Positions 9,049 through 16,946 of a stretch of 64,000 nucleotides of DNA are shown piece after piece (the first letter of the stretch is position 1; the number at the start of each line of letters is the position of its first letter). This stretch comes from Gammaproteobacteria bacterium (GTDB lineage: Bacteria; Pseudomonadota; Gammaproteobacteria; HTCC5015): NCBI GenBank assembly GCA_028284675.1, contig JANQRI010000036.1, positions 1 through 64,000 on the forward strand. Direction: 5' to 3'. A program made the position numbers and the translations under genes. The notes beneath the pieces were generated by a model that saw nothing but the letters and a program-made list of their open reading frames with translations, made no database searches and was not told where the DNA came from.

Positions 9049-10959
9049 TCAAATACCTGAGTTAAAACTATTCCGGGCCGCACGCAACACATCGCGCGGG
9101 CAACGACTGATCGAACGGTATCCCGCCGGGCGAACTTCTTCGTAAGGTACGGTAATCGTGCTGTGTTTACGTACGGTGACCACAGCTCTGCGTAATAAGG
9201 GATACACCAATGCCGCTTGCGCACGCGGTGTTCGCGCACGCTGTAATGCGGCCTGCAATGCCGGTGTGCGGTGCCGGGCTTCCTCGGTATTGGTTTGAAA
9301 TTCGCCGACCGCATGTTGCGCCAGCGGACGCCCTTCAACTTCAACGATTTGTCCACCAACATTTTGCTGCAGTGTAAACCGCTCACCCCGACCGGCCGGT
9401 GTAACCGTCAGACCCGGTTCAAAACAACCGCCCTGTATACCCGGCGGACAATTCTGCTGTATCCATTGCTGCGCGGCATTCGCCCGGTCCTGTGCAAGCT
9501 TGGTGTTACCTTCAAAGCCACGGCCCGTGCGTTGAAACCTTTCACCCGGCCCCTGCGGCCCTTCCGGTGAAGTAAAACCTTCTATATCGATCACCCGATA
9601 ACCATTACTGAGATTCAGAGTCAGATCAGCCAGTTCCTGCTGACTGCGGGTCTGTTCGATCCGGTCCTGTGCATAATGAAAATAAATAAAATGGGACTGC
9701 ACATCAACATGCGGGACCTGGCGCTCACGCGGAATACGCTGTTCAGCGCGAAAGCGCTCACAACGGTAGCGTGTGCGAATGCGTTTGCGTACCCGTTCTT
9801 GAGTATCACATTCAAACTCTTCACTACCACGGCCAAAACGAAGCGTTGCGTTTCCGGTGATGCGACCGCCGTTTTCATCACCTTCGCCGCGGATATCCAG
9901 CTCAAACGGCCCGCGCCTGACCCCAATACGCCCTCCGCCACCGGTCACACCGCCGCGACCAACCGTCACATTCGCACCGCCAAAAATTTCCCACTCACCG
10001 GAACGTGCGATTACAAAATCAACAAACGGTGTAATATTGGTATCCGCCAGCGCTTCACCGACTTCAGCAGCGGTCCCGCCGCGGCGGATAATATCGACGA
10101 TTTCCTGTGCAGCACCCAACGCCTGCTCGGGTACGTTTGCGCCGATACGCACACGCCCACGGGTGCCCCGACACCATTCAATGGTTATAAATAAATTCGT
10201 CCTATCAATATCCGCCGATACTTCCGGCGGCAAATACTCACGGTTGCTGCTTGAGACAACTTCACGAATGCGGGTCACCCGGTAACGGGAACCGTCATCC
10301 ATTTCAACAATACGCACATTATCACCATCCGAAGATACGCTTCTTGCCTGCCGGCGACGAATGACCGCACTGTCAGTGCCGTGCAACGTTGGCACCGGCT
10401 TGCCGGCAACAACTGCATCGGCCGCCTTGTCTGCAGCATGCTCCGCAATATCGCTGTTGCGCCCCAGTTTCAGTTTTTTCTGTATGGAAAAATTGCTTTG
10501 CCGCTGTTGCAGCGTGTGTGCAATTTCATGAGCCAGCAAATGCCGACCCGGTGTAGTACCCGGTTGGTATTGATTTTTACCAAACCATATATCGTTACCG
10601 TAAGCAAAGGCATCTGCATTTAAACGTTGCGCCAATGAAGACGCTTTTGAATTGGTATGCAGGCGTACATGGTCAAGCTTATTCGCGAAACGCGGTTCAA
10701 AATATACCCGTTCAGCTCCGGCTAACGGTCGCCCTTCGCCGACCATGCCGCGAATTTCATGCGCAGCGACCTGATTTTGGGCTTTACCATGCAAATTATT
10801 TTGTGCACTGTGGGTACGCCTGTTCCCCAACACCCGGTTTAAGTTAAGCGTTAATGATTCGCGATTCGCAGGGCTTGTGTTTTTTTTAGAATTCGAGCCT
10901 CTTTTTTGTTTGCCTCCTGCGCTTTTTAATTGAGACTGTTTTGAGCTGGAACCGGCCAT
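9049..10959 (-). CDS. DUF4157 eCIS cargo protein with OmpA-like domain
   Basis: The first 35 residues are basic and Ser/Lys-rich. A DUF4157 module follows with an FEPRFANKLDHVRLH stretch (87-101) and HEIAH at 144-148. Residues about 205-400 are beta-rich with a Gly-rich patch (VTVGRGGVTGGGGRIGVRRG, 331-350). Residues about 422-505 resemble an OmpA-like peptidoglycan-binding fold: a strand, then VIDIEGFTSPEG (456-467) and LAQDRANAAQQWI (488-500), the normal spacing of the beta-alpha-beta core. There is no signal peptide. A good AAAGGT ribosome binding site precedes the start. It is the first of three consecutive DUF4157 genes at the 3' end of the operon. The OmpA-like domain may bind cell-wall material in the target; that is inference. 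Confidence 0.85.
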   Translation of the reverse strand: MAGSSSKQSQLKSAGGKQKRGSNSKKNTSPANRESLTLNLNRVLGNRRTHSAQNNLHGKAQNQVAAHEIRGMVGEGRPLAGAERVYFEPRFANKLDHVRLHTNSKASSLAQRLNADAFAYGNDIWFGKNQYQPGTTPGRHLLAHEIAHTLQQRQSNFSIQKKLKLGRNSDIAEHAADKAADAVVAGKPVPTLHGTDSAVIRRRQARSVSSDGDNVRIVEMDDGSRYRVTRIREVVSSSNREYLPPEVSADIDRTNLFITIEWCRGTRGRVRIGANVPEQALGAAQEIVDIIRRGGTAAEVGEALADTNITPFVDFVIARSGEWEIFGGANVTVGRGGVTGGGGRIGVRRGPFELDIRGEGDENGGRITGNATLRFGRGSEEFECDTQERVRKRIRTRYRCERFRAEQRIPRERQVPHVDVQSHFIYFHYAQDRIEQTRSQQELADLTLNLSNGYRVIDIEGFTSPEGPQGPGERFQRTGRGFEGNTKLAQDRANAAQQWIQQNCPPGIQGGCFEPGLTVTPAGRGERFTLQQNVGGQIVEVEGRPLAQHAVGEFQTNTEEARHRTPALQAALQRARTPRAQAALVYPLLRRAVVTVRKHSTITVPYEEVRPAGYRSISRCPRDVLRAARNSFNSGI

Positions 10960-10965
10960 GCAGCG

Positions 10966-11598
10966 CTACCTTTCAGACAATTCGCGCCCGAAACAAAACG
11001 CACAAAAGTCATAACCCAGTGCCTGCGCTTCTTCAATACTATTAAAGTAATGTTGCCGGTCAACACGAATTTCAGCTATGCGGCAGGCGGCTGTTTCGTT
11101 TTCCAGGTCATGTAATTCTTCTGTACGCGCATTACCCAGATAACGTGTCGGCCGTGTTGCCACCGCAGCACCTGCGCCCGGCATAAAATTCAAAACCAAT
11201 TGCCGCTCCAATTCCGCTTCCGGTGTTTTTTCAATGCGTGGATGAATAAAATAGGATATCAGTCTGCCGGAACCCGGTGTCGAATCGGCTTCGGTATACA
11301 AACCACATTCCCGTAATGTGCCGGAACCCTCACCGGCTGGAAATATTGTCTGCACACGCAATCGTGCAGTAGGTTCGGCGCTTTCCTGATCTTCCTCATC
11401 CAGAAAAACGATATCCGTTTCATTCACCGGCCGGCGTGCAATTTCATTTTCCAACACAGCGGTATCACGCTGATATGGCGGCCGGTTGCTGTCCCAGGCA
11501 GGCAGACCGCTACCAATCGCGATATAAAGCGAACCCCGTGTACGGGGTTCGCTTGCCAGCAAAACAGCCAGCTGTATATAAAACTCATTGGTTAACAC
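10966..11598 (-). CDS. Small tail/collar-like protein with C-terminal CxxC module
   Basis: The start is GTG at 11598 with AAGGGC a few bases upstream, directly after the TAA of the VWA gene. Residues about 20-150 match the second small protein of this operon (16397-16930): both carry YIA-x-G-x-G-xx-AWD, an LRE or REF-type strand and a final LVLNF/VRLVF strand, so they are diverged paralogues. The pattern is that of small structural tail proteins in phage and eCIS loci. The last 60 residues add a module RYLGNARTEELHDLENE...CRIAEI ending in CAFCFG, whose His, single Cys and CxxC suggest a metal site. Likely a particle surface or fibre-attachment component; exact role unknown. Confidence 0.7.
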   Translation of the reverse strand: MLTNEFYIQLAVLLASEPRTRGSLYIAIGSGLPAWDSNRPPYQRDTAVLENEIARRPVNETDIVFLDEEDQESAEPTARLRVQTIFPAGEGSGTLRECGLYTEADSTPGSGRLISYFIHPRIEKTPEAELERQLVLNFMPGAGAAVATRPTRYLGNARTEELHDLENETAACRIAEIRVDRQHYFNSIEEAQALGYDFCAFCFGRELSER

Positions 11599-11607
11599 AG
11601 TGAGCCC

Positions 11608-14352
11608 TTACAGGTAGTGCCGTTTTTTAAATTTACACAGAAACAGCAACCAGAGTAAGAACAGTATCACCAGTACCAGCACCCCAATCAGCCATAGAAC
11701 CCAAAGCGGCAATGGGCAACCTGCGGATGTTGAACCGGCATCCGGCTTGACCGGTTGCCCCTGCACGACCGGTGTTACCTCAGGTTCGCCCTGAGTGCTG
11801 TCGAAGCCGACAATTTGTGCATAGATACCGTTATTGTAATCTCTGACACCACCGACCGGTTGCGCACCGTTGATCGTGAACTGCACATCTTCGATACGGC
11901 CGGGCCCAAGATAACCACCGTGTTCATCCCGCGGTATGACCGAATACTCACGAATAATCAATGTTCCGTTTTGCTGAATATCCCGTGAGCTTATCGGCGA
12001 ATTACCGGGGTCAACATCGACCCGTACATATTCGCCGATCTCTTTCAAACGTGTAAACGGCACACCCACCGATGATGAACCCTGCGCGCTAAACCGAAAG
12101 ATATAGCTGCCTTCAATTTCGGTATTCTCATAAACCAGTGTGTAAATACCGTCATCAGCGGTTTCATCACCGTTGGTACCGTCATCAAGCAACTGTAGAC
12201 CACTATCCTGCGCGGTATCCAAGTCACGCTTACCACAAGCTTCCAATAATCTATCCATTAGCGCGAATGCCGGCGGATTGGTATCACCATTTTGCACTAC
12301 AGGCTGCAGATTCAGATTCGGCGAGGCAAACACAATCCGCTGCCCGGCAGTCGCCGCGGCTGACAGACGTATATTGTCAGCCGAACCACCGATAATATCG
12401 ACACCCGGTAAGGTCGGGCGCAGGTCTGCACAACCGTTGATACTGTGCGTAGAAGCAAACGTGCCAAAACCCTCTTCCGGCCTTCTGACGTTTACCCGCA
12501 CATCAGCACCGGTAATGGCTTTACCACCCTCGCGTAACCGTGCTTTCAATGTAATGGTGCTGCTGGTGCCATGCGGCTGATTATCCATTGAAAAGCGTGC
12601 TTCAACATGCAGATCCAGCAATGCATACTGACCGTTCGCAACCGCACCCGGCGCACTGTAATTACTGTACTCGCCTGGCTCGGGGTTATCGATTAACAAA
12701 TAACAATACCCCAAACCGGCCGGACAGGTGCCGTTCGCCACCGAAGTATCCGGTTGCGTAATTGACAAACTGGTCACAGACGCGGTATCTGCCCAAAACG
12801 CGAATAACAGCAATTTACGCTCACCGGCCTGTAAACTGAAATTTGAGCCGGTATCGGTAATCATATTTAAATGATAGTAAGGATAAATTGTCTCAAAATA
12901 AAACCGTGATAATTCCGCGGTCAATGCCGGCCCGGTTGCACCGATACTGGTATAAATATTGGTTAACTGGCTTCCGGAAAAACAGTCTGATATGCCGGAT
13001 AACTTCGCCGGATCGGTGCTGCCGTTCGTGCCGACCGCAACGGTGTTAACCCGCACCAGACTGTCAACCGCACCGGCCGTATCACAGTTCGGCGTTACCG
13101 GTAAGTAATCGAAGTCGAACGCACCCCCGGCATTATCGAAGTCCATTGTCGAACTCGGCGTGTTATGTCTACCGTCGCTTAACATCATCACAATTTTTTG
13201 GCGGACCAGATTGGGGTCAGCCAGTGCGGAGTCGCCAAGGTTGCTTGCCCCGCCAAACATGGTGATCGTCTGGTTTACACCATCCGCCATCGGTGTCCCG
13301 CCCCCCGGAGAATCCGGCAATACACCGGTGTAATCCGATGCGGTTGCATCGACTGAGGTCAATGCGCTGTTCACATCAGCATTGCCGCTAAGGCTGCTGG
13401 AGAATGTTGCCAGACCCAGACGGTCGCCGCCGCCGGCCACACCCAATGCACTGTATTCACTGCTCAGATCAGTGTCATGTAACTGACTTAAGACAGACCT
13501 GAAGTTATTGCCGGCCTGTTTTGCCGAGTCCCATTTGTCATCGGTACTCATGCTGCCGGACTGGTCTATCAGCAATACGAAATCAATCGGTGCACGGGTA
13601 ATCAGATTAGCCCAGCTCAGCGGGTCAGCAGTAACAGTACCGGGCCATGCGCCCAGCCCCGGTATTGTATCCTGATTAATCACCAGCGCGGAAATACCCA
13701 TCAGTGAATTGAAGTTGTTTAAACCCAGGTCAGCCGGTATCAACTGTGCTTCCATCACCCAACCGGTGCTATCCGCATTACCGTCATTATCATCATCGCG
13801 CTCTGAAACACAGGCGCGGGCATCTGGAAACGGCGTCGGGTCGGAATCCACAGTCGGGTTTGTAACATCACCGAACACCCGCTCAACGGTTCCATTGCGA
13901 TTGAAACGAATACCGCGATCATCACTGTTTGTATATGAACTGGTATCAGCCACCACATGATCGTGTGACAAATCAAACATCAGTGCCAATCTGTCGATAT
14001 TCACTGAAACATTCGGTGAGTTGTCATTTATGCTAAAGAACACATACATTTCCTGATCAGCCAACGGATCATCAGGATGCACAATCACCATTTGACCGGT
14101 ACCGTCGACCGTGCCGCTGATATTGCTGATCGTGACCGATAACACCTCACCGGCACCGCTTGGCCAGTCCATAAATGTCGTACATAGATTCGACGGCGCG
14201 GCACCGTCTTCATCCTCAATCGTAATGGAACCGTCCAGCTCAGGTATTGCAAAACGACCACCACTGTCCGCGTTTGCGGCAATAGGCAGAGACAACAGCA
14301 ACAGGCTGATTGCCATAGTGACGCATTGATCGAATATTTGTCGGATTTTCAT
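11608..14352 (-). CDS. Membrane-anchored VWA-domain protein in the eCIS operon
   Basis: The start is set at ATG 14352, preceded by a strong GGGGAG ribosome binding site; a longer frame begins at 14406 but lacks one and would bury the signal peptide. The protein has 914 residues. Residues 1-27 are a Sec signal peptide ending in IAANADS. Residues about 250-460 are a von Willebrand factor A domain with a complete MIDAS start, VLLIDQSGSMS, DxSxS at 263-267. Residues 185-192 (RDDDNDGN) resemble a calcium loop. The last 35 residues are one long hydrophobic helix followed by KFKKRHYL, a C-terminal membrane anchor. The chain should therefore lie in the periplasm or outside, tethered to the membrane. 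VWA proteins bind other proteins through a divalent cation. It is unusual beside cytoplasmic particle genes and might tether or display the particle. Confidence 0.85.
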   Translation of the reverse strand: MKIRQIFDQCVTMAISLLLLSLPIAANADSGGRFAIPELDGSITIEDEDGAAPSNLCTTFMDWPSGAGEVLSVTISNISGTVDGTGQMVIVHPDDPLADQEMYVFFSINDNSPNVSVNIDRLALMFDLSHDHVVADTSSYTNSDDRGIRFNRNGTVERVFGDVTNPTVDSDPTPFPDARACVSERDDDNDGNADSTGWVMEAQLIPADLGLNNFNSLMGISALVINQDTIPGLGAWPGTVTADPLSWANLITRAPIDFVLLIDQSGSMSTDDKWDSAKQAGNNFRSVLSQLHDTDLSSEYSALGVAGGGDRLGLATFSSSLSGNADVNSALTSVDATASDYTGVLPDSPGGGTPMADGVNQTITMFGGASNLGDSALADPNLVRQKIVMMLSDGRHNTPSSTMDFDNAGGAFDFDYLPVTPNCDTAGAVDSLVRVNTVAVGTNGSTDPAKLSGISDCFSGSQLTNIYTSIGATGPALTAELSRFYFETIYPYYHLNMITDTGSNFSLQAGERKLLLFAFWADTASVTSLSITQPDTSVANGTCPAGLGYCYLLIDNPEPGEYSNYSAPGAVANGQYALLDLHVEARFSMDNQPHGTSSTITLKARLREGGKAITGADVRVNVRRPEEGFGTFASTHSINGCADLRPTLPGVDIIGGSADNIRLSAAATAGQRIVFASPNLNLQPVVQNGDTNPPAFALMDRLLEACGKRDLDTAQDSGLQLLDDGTNGDETADDGIYTLVYENTEIEGSYIFRFSAQGSSSVGVPFTRLKEIGEYVRVDVDPGNSPISSRDIQQNGTLIIREYSVIPRDEHGGYLGPGRIEDVQFTINGAQPVGGVRDYNNGIYAQIVGFDSTQGEPEVTPVVQGQPVKPDAGSTSAGCPLPLWVLWLIGVLVLVILFLLWLLFLCKFKKRHYL

Positions 14353-14451
14353 TTTTTCTCCCCTTGGTGATGCAGGTTGATATTTAGGAAACCCCGGTTT
14401 ATTCATCCTTGAATAATCAGGACTTCCTTGATTCCGGATTGCTCCGCATTT

Positions 14452-16347
14452 TTATACCACTTCAAATTCTATCTGAATGGTTTGCTGATCGGCAGGGTCC
14501 AGCGGACCGTTATCGCCGATCAAGGTGACTTGCAATGTACCGATATTACCGGCAACCAATCCACCGGTCGGTGCACGCACATTGGCCGAAAGACCACCAC
14601 TCGAATCGGCCGGCACAATCACTGTATTTGACGAAGGTGATGCACTCAACGGTACCCAACCGGTCTCATCGCCCACCGATAAGGTAATAAACCATTCCGC
14701 TTCATAAGTATGCGAAGCTGCAGTATTGTTATTAAACGCGAATGTGATAAAGCTGCCAAAGCCATTGTTCAATTCACTTTCCGCCAGTTCCAGTCGACCG
14801 GATGTATTCAAGGGCGGACCGGCATATTGCATCACTGCACCTGCCAGCGGCTCCACGCCCAGCTGCAGTTCCAGCGGCAACTGTGATGTCACAATGGTCG
14901 GATTACGGCGTACGCTTGCAACCACGGAAAGATCACTGGTTAAATTCGCCGCATGCGGTGTGACTTCAAACTGCACAACACCGGATGTCGAGGCCCCGCC
15001 GACGTTATCCAGTGTTATCTCCGCACTTGGTGGACTGACCTGCCACAAATCGGATGTCAGTGCTGCGGTTACATCAAACACTTCATCTGACTGGTCGGAT
15101 GTGACGCCACTGGTAATCTCTACAAACACAGTGTAGGTCGTTCCGGCAACTAACGGCTCCTGCGGATTGATATCAACAAACGTCAGGGTCACACCACCTT
15201 CAGGCAGGGTTCCCACATCCGCGGACAACCAGGAGTTCAATGCCTGTTGCGCCAAATACGCCCCCAACAAATCAGGTTCAGCCAGTGCGTCTTCCACCGG
15301 TGTCAGACGGTTACCGTATTCGATTACAAATGCATCCATCGCGGCACCGCCAACACCATGCGCGGTCAGACTGTCCAGGTAAGCACGCTGCGCAAGAACC
15401 AGAGTCTGCATAACCTGCAATGCATCCTCGTTAGTCAGGTTGTTTGTTCGCGCCTGCAATGCACCGGTGCTGCAGATTTGCATCACATGTTGTAAAGAAA
15501 AGTGAACCAAAGTCGTCGCCAATGCATCAGTGGTATTAATAAACAGCTGCTCCGCTTCCAAACGTGTGGTCAGAATATCACGCAACGCATCCAACACATC
15601 CGCCAAGCGCTCGCTGTCGACAATATCGACACCACGCTCAACATATAAAGGTATCTTTAAATACTGTGCCACATTAACATCAGTGCGCCTTAAATCATAA
15701 ATATTTTGTGCCGGAATCCGCAACTGCCCCGCTTCGCGACGTAATCTTGCCAGTGCCATGTAATAGTGACCGGGTTCACGGGTAATCGAACTGAGGTCGG
15801 TCGCACCCGGCTCAACCCGTACCAGCCAGCGGCGTTCAATACGCCGGCAGGTTTCAACTCCGATCATTGGATTGACCAGCCGCTCATCGTTACGGTCAAT
15901 ACCGGAGGCACCGGACTCTTCTTCCCAAACATCCAGATACACCAGATCATCGCGACTTGCAGCCGGTGGCGGCGCCAATAAATCGACATCTGCACCGAAT
16001 ACGGTTGCCTGCCCCAGATAGGTCAATGCACTATGCGGATTAAACACCAATACGCCCGACACCAGTGCCATCCCCAAATTGATCGTAAAATCATTATCTT
16101 CGGTGACCGCACCAATTTGAAAACCGATATTACCGGAGGGAATGCCGTCGCCGAAAAAATGCATTAAATTAATCTGGCTTTCGATACGACGAATATCCTC
16201 CAATTCATTCCAATCCGCATCAAGCATCGGCACTGCCTGCTGCAAGCGGACACCGACATAGTGCCTGGAATCAGCAACCGGGTTCTCGGTTAACACTTCA
16301 TGCATGACATTGGTCAAACTAAACGTGTTTCTGGAATAATCACCCAT
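14452..16347 (-). CDS. DUF6519-like tail-associated protein with Ig-like C-terminus
   Basis: The N-terminus has SRHYVGVRLQQAVPMLDADWNE (key residues HYxGVR and LDADWNE), which I recognise as the hallmark of DUF6519-type proteins in phage-tail-like and eCIS clusters. Residues about 60-230 are beta-rich with a conserved-looking YLDVWEEE stretch. The middle is helical. The last 240 residues or so read as two immunoglobulin-like beta domains with many Thr/Ser/Val. There is no signal peptide or membrane segment. An AGAAGG ribosome binding site precedes ATG 16347. Lying between baseplate genes and cargo genes, it is probably an outer baseplate or fibre-like component that contacts the target. The family call is from memory of the N-terminal motif; the precise role is inference. 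Confidence 0.7.
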   Translation of the reverse strand: MGDYSRNTFSLTNVMHEVLTENPVADSRHYVGVRLQQAVPMLDADWNELEDIRRIESQINLMHFFGDGIPSGNIGFQIGAVTEDNDFTINLGMALVSGVLVFNPHSALTYLGQATVFGADVDLLAPPPAASRDDLVYLDVWEEESGASGIDRNDERLVNPMIGVETCRRIERRWLVRVEPGATDLSSITREPGHYYMALARLRREAGQLRIPAQNIYDLRRTDVNVAQYLKIPLYVERGVDIVDSERLADVLDALRDILTTRLEAEQLFINTTDALATTLVHFSLQHVMQICSTGALQARTNNLTNEDALQVMQTLVLAQRAYLDSLTAHGVGGAAMDAFVIEYGNRLTPVEDALAEPDLLGAYLAQQALNSWLSADVGTLPEGGVTLTFVDINPQEPLVAGTTYTVFVEITSGVTSDQSDEVFDVTAALTSDLWQVSPPSAEITLDNVGGASTSGVVQFEVTPHAANLTSDLSVVASVRRNPTIVTSQLPLELQLGVEPLAGAVMQYAGPPLNTSGRLELAESELNNGFGSFITFAFNNNTAASHTYEAEWFITLSVGDETGWVPLSASPSSNTVIVPADSSGGLSANVRAPTGGLVAGNIGTLQVTLIGDNGPLDPADQQTIQIEFEVV

Positions 16348-16396
16348 GGTTCAACCTTCTCTGTGTTTAATTGATTTATACATCATTTACAGCCAA

Positions 16397-16930
16397 CTAA
16401 AATACCAGACGGACTCTGCGTGTCAGGCTGTCCGCCGGGCCAATATGCATAACCGGGTGGCGGACATAATCGATCATATAATCGGTTGCATCAAGCCGGC
16501 CGAACAACGCAAACTCACGCAGTGGAAATGAGCTCTCTCCAACCGCTATCGGTACCACCCCCGGATCAAGCGTGACAGTCGCCTGAATACGGTGACTCAC
16601 CGCCGGATTGATTTCGCCTACTGAATCCAAAAAATCGATTTCCATCGCCGCATCAGTTATCGCAATTGAAAACGGTGCCGTATCCACCAGTTGTTCGGTA
16701 TCAGCCACCGTTGCCGGAACACCATCGGTATCCCAGGCGGCATCACCACGACCCAGTGCAATATACTGAATGCCGGCCGCCGCCTCGCCTTTCATAAACG
16801 CGGCCAGTAACTCGCGACATCGCGTCACAATAATATTGGAGCGCCAGCCATAATCAATTTTCAGATTGCCATTCTTAATCAGGCAATCATGATATTTACC
16901 GTCGGGAAATTTTTGATCGTATTCACTCAC
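16397..16930 (-). CDS. Small tail/collar-like protein, paralogue of the 210-residue protein
   Basis: I place the start at GTG 16930, because AAAGGT lies at the right distance, overlapping the stop of the gpI-like gene. An ATG at 16996 would overlap that gene by 50 bases. The resulting protein has about 178 residues. Its core YIALGRGDAAWD (a YIA-x-G-x-G-xx-AWD match), the later FPLREFALFG and the terminal RRVRLVF strand align with the protein at 10966-11598, though it lacks that protein's C-terminal CxxC module. Lying right after gpI, it occupies the position of a tail-fibre or collar gene in P2-like tails. Likely structural. Confidence 0.75.
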   Translation of the reverse strand: MSEYDQKFPDGKYHDCLIKNGNLKIDYGWRSNIIVTRCRELLAAFMKGEAAAGIQYIALGRGDAAWDTDGVPATVADTEQLVDTAPFSIAITDAAMEIDFLDSVGEINPAVSHRIQATVTLDPGVVPIAVGESSFPLREFALFGRLDATDYMIDYVRHPVMHIGPADSLTRRVRLVF

Positions 16931-16946
16931 GTTATTTTCTATACCT

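Noticed and set aside
9676..10285. Plus-strand frames of 172 and 142 codons
   Set aside because: They lie opposite the OmpA/DUF4157 gene, have low-complexity Pro/Thr/Arg composition and no ribosome binding site; they are shadows.
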